From assembly GCA_030532575.1 (NCBI GenBank), contig JAUNKV010000003.1, positions 62,001-126,000 on the forward strand: 64,000 nucleotides of DNA. The letters are read 5' to 3'. The first letter of the stretch is position 1. Each line of letters begins with the position of its first letter. This DNA is from Propionibacteriaceae bacterium (lineage in GTDB: Bacteria; Actinomycetota; Actinomycetes; Propionibacteriales; Propionibacteriaceae). This document shows, piece by piece, positions 8,329 through 15,822 of the stretch. Both the position numbers and the translations under genes were made by a program. The notes under the pieces are model-generated. The model was given only the letters and a program-made list of their open reading frames with translations, was not told the origin of the DNA and searched no databases.

Positions 8329-8658
8329 ATGGCTGTTGAAAAAGTGCTCGTCACCCCGGCGGAGCCGGTCTTCCAGAAGATCTGGAGGGCGTTCGCCGTC
8401 TTCGTTCCCGACGGCGGCCTGTCGAGTGAGACCTTCCCCACATCCCTGATCTCTGGCACCGATGAGCTGTGGCTCACCCTGCACGCTCCTCGGCACCCGG
8501 TCGCCCAGGAGGATGCCCGCCTGTTGCTGGCTGATCCTCCCTCCCACATCGGGTGGTGGACCGATGTCATCATCCCGGCCTGGAACCCCGAGCCGGGGAT
8601 CATTGTCATGAAGGCCCTGGCCGAGTACCTCGACGGCTCCCTCCACGACCGGGCCTGA
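8329..8658 (+). CDS. hypothetical protein, third gene of the TY-Chap/DUF6177 set
   Basis: A 109-residue soluble protein with no family I recognise. It is rich in hydrophobic and aromatic strand-like segments (FAVFVPDGG, ELWLTLHAP, IGWWTDVIIPAW). The ATG at 8329 follows GGGAGGAG at a normal distance and lies 3 bases after the previous stop, so it is probably translationally coupled. The sequence just beyond its stop (8669 on) is the remnant of a third immunity-gene copy on the other strand, so the 3' side of this gene is a recombination junction. Confidence 0.65.
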   Translation: MAVEKVLVTPAEPVFQKIWRAFAVFVPDGGLSSETFPTSLISGTDELWLTLHAPRHPVAQEDARLLLADPPSHIGWWTDVIIPAWNPEPGIIVMKALAEYLDGSLHDRA

Positions 8659-8668
8659 GGACACTCGG

Positions 8669-8696
8669 GGCGGTGTGGAAGGGGAGGTGGTTCATG
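8669..8696 (-). pseudogene. remnant 5' end of a third immunity-gene copy
   Basis: The sequence here repeats, almost base for base, the start of the two complete copies (compare 9119-9144 and 9570-9596). Read on the minus strand it encodes MNHLPFHTA, then diverges into unrelated sequence. It follows directly after the second full copy. It is what would remain if a third tandem unit had been deleted by recombination with the flanking region. Confidence 0.7.
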
Positions 8697-8697
8697 G

Positions 8698-9144
8698 TCA
8701 GCCGAGGTTGGGGTCGATGGTGTCGAAGTTGCAGCTGATGGATCGGGCCCACATGTGGATGTTGATGTAGGCGTGTTCGTGGAGTTTCCAGATGGTGTGT
8801 GTGTGGTCGGTGCTCAGGTCGGTGGGGGGTCCCCAGGTGGTGGTGGCAGCTGCGATGTAGGTGGTGTAGAGGTCGCAGATGGTGAGGTTGCCTGCCAGGT
8901 CGTCGGCGAGGTTGCGGGCGAGGGAGAAGGATGCGGCGTAGAGGGTTTGGGGGCCGTCGTTGTCGTGGATGAGGATGCGGGGGGCATCGGAGCCGTGGGG
9001 GTAGAGGTATTCGTCGGGGAGGTTGGTGGGTTCCCAGCCGAGTTCTGTGGCGATGGTGGGTATCTGGTCGAGGGGGATGGGTGGGGTGAGTTGGCTCAGG
9101 TGGGTGAGCCAGGTGTGGGCGGTGTGGAAGGGGAGGTGGTGCAT
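8698..9144 (-). CDS. candidate immunity protein, second tandem copy
   Basis: 148 residues, the same length as the neighbouring copy at 9150-9596 and, by eye, identical at about 135 positions. I do not recognise the family. It is a soluble acidic protein with IPLDQIPTIATELGW, an ILIHDNDGP segment and a C-terminal FDTIDPNLG. It starts 5 bases after the stop of the first copy. Most differences from the first copy fall after residue 95 (YIAAATT for YIHSATT, LSTDHTHT for LITDNTST, WARSISCNF for WANDISCRF). An immunity role is inferred from its position directly after a polymorphic toxin. Confidence 0.65.
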   Translation of the reverse strand: MHHLPFHTAHTWLTHLSQLTPPIPLDQIPTIATELGWEPTNLPDEYLYPHGSDAPRILIHDNDGPQTLYAASFSLARNLADDLAGNLTICDLYTTYIAAATTTWGPPTDLSTDHTHTIWKLHEHAYINIHMWARSISCNFDTIDPNLG

Positions 9145-9149
9145 GGGGG

Positions 9150-9596
9150 TCAGCCGAGGTTGGGGTCGATGGTGTCGAAGCGGCAGCTGATGTCGTTTGC
9201 CCACATGTGGATGTCGATGTAGGCGTGTTCGTGGAGTTTCCAGATGGTGCTGGTGTTGTCGGTGATCAGGTCGGTGGGGGGTCCCCAGGTGGTGGTGGCG
9301 GAGTGGATGTAGGTGGTGTAGAGGTCGCAGATGGTGAGGTTGCCTGCCAGATCGTCGGCGAGGTTGCAGGCGAGGGAGAAGGAAACGGCGTAGAGGGTTT
9401 GGGGGCCGTCGTTGTCGTGGATGAGGATGCGGGGGGCATCGGAGCCGTGGGGGTAGAGGTATTCGTCGGGGAGGTTGGTGGGTTCCCAGCCGAGTTCTGT
9501 GGCGATGGTGGGTATCTGGTCGAGGGGGATGGGTGGGGTGAGTTGGCTCAGGTGGGTGAGCCAGGTGTGGGCGGTGTGGAAGGAAAGGTGTTTCAT
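9150..9596 (-). CDS. candidate immunity protein, first tandem copy
   Basis: 148 residues beginning MKHLSFHTAHTW. The start codon overlaps the toxin stop as ATGA (9593-9596), the tight coupling usual for a toxin and its cognate immunity gene. No signal peptide or membrane helix is present, so it would act in the cytoplasm, as expected for immunity to a nuclease-type toxin domain. The longer in-frame extension upstream to 9638 lies inside the toxin gene and is rejected. The family is not recognised, and the immunity function is inferred from context. Confidence 0.72.
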   Translation of the reverse strand: MKHLSFHTAHTWLTHLSQLTPPIPLDQIPTIATELGWEPTNLPDEYLYPHGSDAPRILIHDNDGPQTLYAVSFSLACNLADDLAGNLTICDLYTTYIHSATTTWGPPTDLITDNTSTIWKLHEHAYIDIHMWANDISCRFDTIDPNLG

Positions 9597-12178
9597 GCTG
9601 GTTCCTTGGTGATGAGTTCGAAGTCGCCGCCACTCCAACGGATGCGGACCTCGTGGCCGAGGTTGAACTCTCCGGTGCGGAGGGTGCCGTTGGTGCGGGC
9701 GTTGGCGTACTGGTAGCGGACCACGACCTCGCCGCGCTCCAAGGCCCGGAAGAATCCGGGATGGTGCCCGGCATCGCGGAGTGCGATGAGGTTGTCCTTC
9801 AGGCGTGGGTCGGTGTTGTTGGTCAGCAGGTCCCTCAGATAGCTCAAGGTGCCCTGCTGGGCGGAGTTTCGGGTGTTCAGCTGGGGGCTGTCGCCGCCCT
9901 TGTTCTCCTGGAAGGTCAGCGTGTAGTGCTCATCGGCTGCCCGCTTACCGGTGGGGGACTCGATGTCGGGGCCGCTGATCCCGGCCTGGTCGAAGGCCCC
10001 GGCCCCCGGAGAGCTGTGATCAGCGGGAGAAGGACCCGTCTCACCCAGGATCACCTGATGTCCCTGGTCCTCCAACATCAGATGACCGCTACGGTCCCCG
10101 GCCCACTCCGAGCCCTTCCGCAGGGCTTTTTCCGCCTTGTGGGCATCGTCCAGCAGTTTCTGGTGGTGCTTGATCTCGGCGCGTTGGGCATCGGTCAGGT
10201 CCGACTTCTTGAGTTGTCTATCGAGGGCCTTGGCGAGGCCTTGATAGCTCTTGGAGTCGGCCTCGGGGACCAACCGGTCGGCGAATTCGACGGAGCCCTT
10301 CGCCGCTGCACGGGCAGTGCGGGCGTCCTCCCGCAGGGTGCCCCAGTGATGGTTCGTGGCATCGTGGAGGCCTTGGCGGGAGCTGTCGGGCCAGCCGTAC
10401 TCGTGAGGATGCTGACCCCAAGAAGCGCGCTCATCGATGTGGCCGGGAATCTTGTACGGGTCCTCGACGAACTGCCCATCCAGCCAGGAGTGCAGCACCC
10501 CCTGCCGGTCACGGAAGGTACCCTCCGGGTCACTGGCGTAGTGCATCCTGCCGTCGTGGCGCTCCTGGGGCAGCGGGTCGCCCCTGTCATCCACGATCAG
10601 CTCGTTGCCGTAGCGGTCCGTGCGCCTGGGCGGCGCCTCGACCTCGGGATTCTCGATCACCCTGGCCTCAGGACTGGAGGGATCATGACCGAGGGCATCG
10701 TGGTGCTGGCCGGGTGCGGCCCGCCGTGGTGCAGGATCATCGAAGCCATGCCCCGATCCTTGACCATGACCCGACCCCCTGCCGTGGCCGTCATGGACCT
10801 GGTTGAAGGAGGTGTGCTCATGCCACATCCCCGCGCCGTGACCCCTGCCATGATGGGCTCCGGCCAGCGCGGTGTTGCGCCACTGAGCATCGTGCAGTCC
10901 CCGGAGCTCCCCCAGGACCTGCCTACCCAGGTCACGAAGCCTCGCATCGACAGGATCGATGACATGGGTGACGGCGTAATTCGTGACCCGTTGCCTGAAA
11001 TCACGCACCGGACGCTCCAAGAACCGCAGAGCCTTGTCGGTGTGCTCCAACCCCCGGTGAACCCAGCGGGGCAGAACACGAGCCCCCTTCGCCGCACGCA
11101 GGACACCCCGCGCCCCGAACGATGGGACGAGCAGGTTCAGGCCCAACCTGCTGTAGGCCTTCTGCGGGTCCTCCTCATAGGCGTGCCAGCCGTTCTTGCC
11201 CGCCAGAGCAGCTTGATGGTCCCACAGGATGACATCGCCCCACCCGGCCAGCACCGTGTCCAGCTCCTCCTTCGCCTTCCCCGTGACCGGCCTGCCCACG
11301 ACGACGTGCCCGGCGGACTGGAAACCCGCCTTCGCCGTCAACCCGATGAACGCGAAATCTTCCTGCCACGTCTGCCAGGCATTCTCCAAGCTGAAGTTGA
11401 ACTCCTCATCCATACCGACATGGGCCATCGCGTCGAAGGCCAACTCCTCGCTGAACTGGGAGAAGGCCATGCCGAACGCATCCGGGAAGTTCTTCGACCT
11501 GCGCTCCACCCAGCTGCCCCACGGGTACTCCCCGTAGTGTTGGAAGTCATGGGGAAAGGTCGGGGCAGGCTCCGAGGCCAGATTCAGTCGTTTCGAGTAC
11601 AGCCGCCGGATGACACGCTCACAGTCCTCCACCGCACGCACCACCTGCTCGAACAGGAAGTTGTAGTCAGCCAGCAAGGAATTGTTCCGGTTCACCGCAT
11701 GCTGGTGCCGCCGCCAATCCGTGTTCTCCGTACGACGCGGTCCCTCATCCAGGCTCATCTGAGCCAGCTCCTCAGGTGGCGGAGGAGGACCGATCCACAA
11801 CCAGTTGCCCACCTCCTCGGGGTACCCCTGCAGGGCCTCGGCCCTGAACTCACGGGCCTGGCTCTCCACCTTCTCCAGCTTCGGCTTGATCTCCCGCAGC
11901 TCTTCCGCGAACTGCTGGATGGCGCTGCCCGCTGCCGCAAGGTCCTCGATGATCCGGGATGCAGGGGCACCAGCCCGCTGCATCAGGCCATAGACCATCT
12001 CCTGCTCCGGGGAGCGGTAGCACCAGCGAAGCTGCTGCCAAACCGTGTCCACGCCGTTGAGCTTGTGCCCCATCAGCACCCCGACGGCAACGATGGAGGC
12101 CCCGGAAGCGAAGATGGTCTCAGGGTCCAGCCCCTCGGCCCGGCACGGGAACAGGTCGGGATTGATCAGCTCGCTCAT
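9593..12178 (-). CDS. polymorphic toxin, type VII secretion-like, with C-terminal nuclease-like domain
   Basis: An 861-residue modular protein. The N-terminal third is helical and carries no signal peptide (long amphipathic stretch around residues 80-115), as in ESX/LXG-like effectors. A linker rich in His and Gly (about residues 450-500) follows, then a DRYGNELIVDDRGDPL / YASDPEGTFRD segment typical of actinobacterial polymorphic toxins. The last 110 residues hold YTLTFQENKGG and SAQQGTLSYLRDLL, which resemble E-x-K restriction-endonuclease-fold toxin domains. ATG at 12178 follows GAGGAG; a GTG one codon earlier is possible. It is coupled upstream to the DUF6507-like gene (TGATG) and downstream to immunity (ATGA). 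Confidence 0.72.
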   Translation of the reverse strand: MSELINPDLFPCRAEGLDPETIFASGASIVAVGVLMGHKLNGVDTVWQQLRWCYRSPEQEMVYGLMQRAGAPASRIIEDLAAAGSAIQQFAEELREIKPKLEKVESQAREFRAEALQGYPEEVGNWLWIGPPPPPEELAQMSLDEGPRRTENTDWRRHQHAVNRNNSLLADYNFLFEQVVRAVEDCERVIRRLYSKRLNLASEPAPTFPHDFQHYGEYPWGSWVERRSKNFPDAFGMAFSQFSEELAFDAMAHVGMDEEFNFSLENAWQTWQEDFAFIGLTAKAGFQSAGHVVVGRPVTGKAKEELDTVLAGWGDVILWDHQAALAGKNGWHAYEEDPQKAYSRLGLNLLVPSFGARGVLRAAKGARVLPRWVHRGLEHTDKALRFLERPVRDFRQRVTNYAVTHVIDPVDARLRDLGRQVLGELRGLHDAQWRNTALAGAHHGRGHGAGMWHEHTSFNQVHDGHGRGSGHGQGSGHGFDDPAPRRAAPGQHHDALGHDPSSPEARVIENPEVEAPPRRTDRYGNELIVDDRGDPLPQERHDGRMHYASDPEGTFRDRQGVLHSWLDGQFVEDPYKIPGHIDERASWGQHPHEYGWPDSSRQGLHDATNHHWGTLREDARTARAAAKGSVEFADRLVPEADSKSYQGLAKALDRQLKKSDLTDAQRAEIKHHQKLLDDAHKAEKALRKGSEWAGDRSGHLMLEDQGHQVILGETGPSPADHSSPGAGAFDQAGISGPDIESPTGKRAADEHYTLTFQENKGGDSPQLNTRNSAQQGTLSYLRDLLTNNTDPRLKDNLIALRDAGHHPGFFRALERGEVVVRYQYANARTNGTLRTGEFNLGHEVRIRWSGGDFELITKEPA

Positions 12179-12564
12179 CACCGCTCCTCATCCCAGACGG
12201 AGAAGGTCAGGGAGCCACCCTCGGCCAGGTGAGGAATCCTGGCCTCCACACTCGAGGCATTCGCCGCCCGTGTCGCCTCATCCATCTCGGTCTGCGCATC
12301 CAAGTACACCGTCGCGGCAGCCGAGACCCCCATGATTCCGGTCCCCACCTGGCTCAACACCGCAGCGAAATCCTCCTGCTGTGCCTCCACCAGCACACCC
12401 AATGCCTCGACGATGCTCCCTGTCACCTGCGGACACCACCCCAACCCGGACACCGGGTCCTCGAAGACCTCCGGGGTCATCACCGCGGCCAGTTCGTCCC
12501 GAGCCTCCTCGGTAGAATTCAGCACCCGCAGCAGCTCGGTCGGCTCAATCTGCCACCCCGTCAC
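12178..12564 (-). CDS. DUF6507-like small ESX-associated protein
   Basis: A 128-residue helical protein starting MTGWQIEP. The opening is like the (M)SGWDI-P start I recall for DUF6507 proteins, which resemble WXG100 partners and accompany ESX substrates. A central helix pair (SIVEALGVLVEAQQEDFAAVL and SAAATVYLDAQTEMDEATRAA) supports this. GTG at 12564 is chosen because AAAGGGG lies 7 bases upstream; an in-frame TTG at 12594 lacks a ribosome-binding site. It overlaps the toxin start, so the two are probably exported or folded together. Confidence 0.68.
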   Translation of the reverse strand: MTGWQIEPTELLRVLNSTEEARDELAAVMTPEVFEDPVSGLGWCPQVTGSIVEALGVLVEAQQEDFAAVLSQVGTGIMGVSAAATVYLDAQTEMDEATRAANASSVEARIPHLAEGGSLTFSVWDEER

Positions 12565-12732
12565 ACCAATGCCCCTTTCAGGTGTCTCAACCAAGCTCTC
12601 ACCCTACGAGACCCACCCAGGAGGTGCCGACTTCATGGCCAAAAAGAGGACAAGAAGGGTGGTGGGGGAGTGCTGTGCAGCGTCGGGAGCCGCTCTTTCG
12701 TACCATGTCCGAAGGACAAGGAGGCACAGCAG

Positions 12733-13173
12733 ATGATCCAGATGAAGCCGTTCCGGGAACTGGACGCGGGCGAGTTCTTCGAGATCGCGCGGCTGCGGGA
12801 GCTGGTCTTCCACCTCGAGCAGCGGATCACCGTGGCCGATTTCGACGACCTCGACCGCGCCGAGGAGACCCTGCACTGGTGGGTGACGGAGCCGGGAAGG
12901 TGCGTGGCCTATGCCCGCTCCGTGCGGTTGCCCGCACCCGAACACGGTGCCCGACTCAGCTTCGGGAGGGTCGCGGTGCACCCCGGCCGGCGCGGTGAGG
13001 GCCTGGCCGCCGGGCTGGTTGCGGCCATCATCGCGCACCACCCCGATGAGCCGATGGTCATCCACTCCCAGAGCGACGTGGTGGGGCTCTACGAACGCTT
13101 CGGGTTTCGTATCCTCGGGGAGGAGTTCATGGAGGCTGGAATCCGGCACCGCAGCATGATCCGCCAATCGTGA
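12733..13173 (+). CDS. GNAT-family N-acetyltransferase (ElaA-like)
   Basis: A 146-residue acetyltransferase. The N-terminus FRELDAGEFFEIARLRELVFHLEQ matches the ElaA subgroup (LRxxVFxxEQ). The acetyl-CoA loop is seen in GRVAVHPGRRGEGLAAGL, and the family ending in GLYERFGFRILGEEF. Substrate unknown. ATG at 12733 has AAGGAGG 8 bases upstream; a second ATG three codons later is possible. It faces away from the toxin locus and marks the return to ordinary genes. Confidence 0.85.
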   Translation: MIQMKPFRELDAGEFFEIARLRELVFHLEQRITVADFDDLDRAEETLHWWVTEPGRCVAYARSVRLPAPEHGARLSFGRVAVHPGRRGEGLAAGLVAAIIAHHPDEPMVIHSQSDVVGLYERFGFRILGEEFMEAGIRHRSMIRQS

Positions 13174-13202
13174 GATAGGTTGTCGCTGCAGAAAGGAGCA
13201 CA

Positions 13203-14510
13203 ATGCGGATCGGCACGGTGGTGCGCTCATCCCTGACGGTTGGACTCATCGGTTTCGGGGGTGGGGCTGTGCTCATCCCCCTGCTGCACACCCAGTTCGT
13301 GGAACGCTCCCGGCTGATCGACGAGGACACCTTCGGCACCCACACCGTCGTCACCAACCTCACCCCCGGGGCCTTCCCCGTCAAGATGGCGGCCCTGGCC
13401 GGAACCCGGGCAGGGGTCCTGGCCAGCGTGCTCGCCGGATTCGCGATGGGGCTGCCGGGGGCGCTGCTCGCCGTGGTCCTCCTGGCCGCCTTCGCCTCCC
13501 TGGGGCAGGCCGCAATCCGCTGGATCGAGTACGCCGCCTTCGGGATCGCGCTGTTCATCCTGCTGGTCGTGGCGGGCTACATCGCCGGGGTGATCCGCAA
13601 GAGCGGACGAGCAAGGACCTTCATCGGCCTCACCCTGCTGTGCTTCCTCGCCACCGGGGCCGAACGACTCGCGATGCTGTTGGGGCGTCTGGTCGGCCAG
13701 GAGATCACCGTCTCAGTTCCCCAGCTCAGCACCCTGCAGCTCATCGCCCTGGCCCTGGTGGTCATCGCCGTGGCCTCCTGGCGTGGACGGGGTCAGGACC
13801 TGCCTCCCGCAGGATGCGGTGCACCGGAGCGAGGCAGCCTCAGCGCCGCATCCGTGATGTCGGGGATCACCCTGGGCTGCGTCGTGGCCGGAGGCCTCCT
13901 GCTGGCCGACGGGTGGCGCTTCATGGGGCTGGTGGTGGCCTCCACCCTGTCCTCCTTCGGGGGTGGGGCCGCCTACATCGCGGTGGCCGACGGGTTCTTC
14001 GTCGCCCCCGGGCTGATCGATCCCGACCTCTTCCACCATCAGCTGGTCCCCGTCGCGAACGCCCTGCCCGGCCCGATCCTGATCAAACTCGTCTCCGGCA
14101 TGGGATACACCACCGGTGCCGCCCAGGGGGGAGCAGTACTCGGCGTGAGCCTGGCAGTCCTGGCCTTCGCGGCAGCCATCAGCGCCTGCTCGGCCGTTGC
14201 CCTGTTCGTCATGGCCTTCTTCGACCGGATCAAGCACTCCAGCTTCGCCCACACCCTCAGCACCTGGATCCTGCCGGTGATCTGCGGGCTGCTGTGCACC
14301 ACCTCCTGCTCCCTGTGGCTCGGCTGCATCGACACCGGCACCAGCGCCGGGGCGCCGACGGCGGCGGTGGCCTGGGCCGTCCCCCTCGGTGTGGGACTGC
14401 TCCGGGTGGTGCAACGACGCTTCAGGGCCAGCGACGTCGCCCTGTTGCTGCTGGCCGGAACCACATCCACCCTGCTGCTCGCCCTGCTCGGATCAGGAGC
14501 CCCTGCATGA
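13203..14510 (+). CDS. chrA: chromate transporter (CHR family)
   Basis: A 435-residue polytopic membrane protein with two homologous CHR halves. The first has GFGGGAVLIPLL and NLTPGAFPVKMAA; the second has SSFGGGAAYIAVADGFF and ANALPGPILIKL. The duplicated FGGG and PGP/TPG motifs define the long-chain (bidomain) chromate ion transporter family, which exports chromate or related oxyanions; true substrate here is unknown. It overlaps the downstream NUDIX gene by ATGA. Confidence 0.88.
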   Translation: MRIGTVVRSSLTVGLIGFGGGAVLIPLLHTQFVERSRLIDEDTFGTHTVVTNLTPGAFPVKMAALAGTRAGVLASVLAGFAMGLPGALLAVVLLAAFASLGQAAIRWIEYAAFGIALFILLVVAGYIAGVIRKSGRARTFIGLTLLCFLATGAERLAMLLGRLVGQEITVSVPQLSTLQLIALALVVIAVASWRGRGQDLPPAGCGAPERGSLSAASVMSGITLGCVVAGGLLLADGWRFMGLVVASTLSSFGGGAAYIAVADGFFVAPGLIDPDLFHHQLVPVANALPGPILIKLVSGMGYTTGAAQGGAVLGVSLAVLAFAAAISACSAVALFVMAFFDRIKHSSFAHTLSTWILPVICGLLCTTSCSLWLGCIDTGTSAGAPTAAVAWAVPLGVGLLRVVQRRFRASDVALLLLAGTTSTLLLALLGSGAPA

Positions 14511-14899
14511 CCCCGGAAATCAACGTCAGCGCCGTCATCCTCACCAACGCCGCAGGGCAGGTGCTCCTGGTGCGCAAACGCGGCACGAGGCGCCTGTTCA
14601 ACCCCGGCGGGAAACCAGAACCGGGAGAAACACCCGCACAGTGTGCCGCCAGGGAGTTGGCCGAGGAACTGGGCCTGGGCATCGCCCCGGAGGAACTCAT
14701 CTGGCTGGGCCGGGTCCGAGCCGAGGCCGCAAACGAACCCGGACACATCGTGGTGGCCGACGTCCTGCGCCATCCGGAGCCCCTGACCGAGCTACCCCAG
14801 CCCAGGGCGGAGATCGTCGAGGCCCGGTTCGTCGATCCGCGCATCGTGGAGACGAACTGGTCCCCGCTGTTCACCCACTGCATCCGGCACCTGTTGTGA
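14507..14899 (+). CDS. NUDIX hydrolase
   Basis: A 130-residue NUDIX hydrolase. The box is complete: GGKPEPGETPAQCAARELAEELGL, fitting Gx5Ex7REUxEExGU. The protein would cleave a nucleoside diphosphate linked to another moiety; the substrate cannot be read from sequence. The start overlaps the chrA stop as ATGA, so the two are translated together. The pairing with chrA may be coincidental or may reflect repair of oxidised nucleotides (inference). Confidence 0.88.
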   Translation: MTPEINVSAVILTNAAGQVLLVRKRGTRRLFNPGGKPEPGETPAQCAARELAEELGLGIAPEELIWLGRVRAEAANEPGHIVVADVLRHPEPLTELPQPRAEIVEARFVDPRIVETNWSPLFTHCIRHLL

Positions 14900-15054
14900 G
14901 AGGCCTTGGGGTGCCATGACAGCACCGTTGCAGGGAGACAACCCGGATGCAGTGATGGCAGGTTCCCCAGGTGGGTGTGCCCAATCAATCAAACCTTCGG
15001 GCAGCGGCATCTGTCCTTCTGCTCATCTGCGGACTTGACCACGGAGGTGTTTGC

Positions 15055-15564
15055 TCAGGCGATGCGCGCGCTTCGACGGTGGTGCCAGTGGCCCCACGAT
15101 GACGCGACAACCAACGGGCCCCACAGCAGGATTGGTAGGTAGCACCAGACCATGATGACCAGCGGCCATCCCGAGACATGACCGGCGTCAGGCCGACTGC
15201 CTTGAGCGATGGCAGCCACCATCGAGATATTGAAGATCCAGGTCACCGCTACCCCACCCGTGGTGCCCAACACGAGAGGAAAGATCGGCGGAACGTGCCT
15301 CCCGAAGAGAGTGGTGCCCCACGGCTGCACCAAACCGACGGCAAGGTAGCCGGTTGCGAGTTGCATGACCGAGAGGCCAACGACGTAGGCGTAGCGGAGC
15401 GCCGGATTTCCCGCAAGCTCGAACTCGCGCAACTCGGCAGTCCCCGGGAGTAGCCCGATGATCATGAGTACCCGCCACAGCGCGGAGGGAATGACCACAG
15501 CGAACGCACCGTGGGCGCACAACCGGAGCCAACTCGGATAGGGAGATGAATCCCCAGAAGACAT
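15055..15564 (-). CDS. hypothetical integral membrane protein
   Basis: 169 residues from ATG 15564 (192 from an in-frame GTG at 15633), with about four predicted membrane helices: AFAVVIPSALWRVLMIIGLL, YVVGLSVMQLATGYLAVGL, FPLVLGTTGGVAVTWIFNI and PLVIMVWCYLPILLWGPLVVA. No family is recognised. GC content looks lower and codon use less biased than in neighbours. Neither start has a clear ribosome-binding site. Flanking gaps (14900-15054 and 15565-15822) show no further gene or clear signal. Confidence 0.6.
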   Translation of the reverse strand: MSSGDSSPYPSWLRLCAHGAFAVVIPSALWRVLMIIGLLPGTAELREFELAGNPALRYAYVVGLSVMQLATGYLAVGLVQPWGTTLFGRHVPPIFPLVLGTTGGVAVTWIFNISMVAAIAQGSRPDAGHVSGWPLVIMVWCYLPILLWGPLVVASSWGHWHHRRSARIA

Positions 15565-15822
15565 GCTCCAATCATAGGCGATGGAGTCAACGCGCACGCC
15601 AGAGCTGTACCGGTTCGCCATGGTGGTCACCAAACAGCGTCCCTATGGCATGATCCGCCCGCTCATGGGGGTGCCATCCCCACAGAACCGGATGTCTTGT
15701 GCATCGCGGCAGCAGACAAGATTCTGACTCTCAGCGATGTCTGATGCGGACTGTTCACTGAGAGCACAGCGTGGACTTGTGAGGCTGGGCTCTCACACCG
15801 GGTACGGATACCAGAACCGCCG

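Larger units (their letters stand above)
8698..9601 (-). repeat. tandem duplication, two units of about 452 bases
   Basis: Two head-to-tail copies of the same gene plus its short upstream spacer lie at 8698-9149 and 9150-9601. They keep very high nucleotide identity over the whole coding length, and a partial third unit begins at 8696. The exact equal length argues for recent unequal crossing-over. Confidence 0.85.

Noticed and set aside
8698-9601. Repeated units considered as a CRISPR or satellite array
   Set aside because: The unit is a 452-base gene, with no short spaced repeats. It is a gene duplication.
8698-9774. Single 358-codon frame spanning both immunity copies
   Set aside because: It reads the second copy in frame but the first copy out of frame, giving His/Pro/Arg-rich sequence. 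Two 148-residue genes with matching ends explain the region better.
9653-12232. Plus-strand open frame of 859 codons opposite the toxin
   Set aside because: Antisense of the polymorphic toxin; its protein has no recognisable domain and the toxin frame has coupled neighbours.
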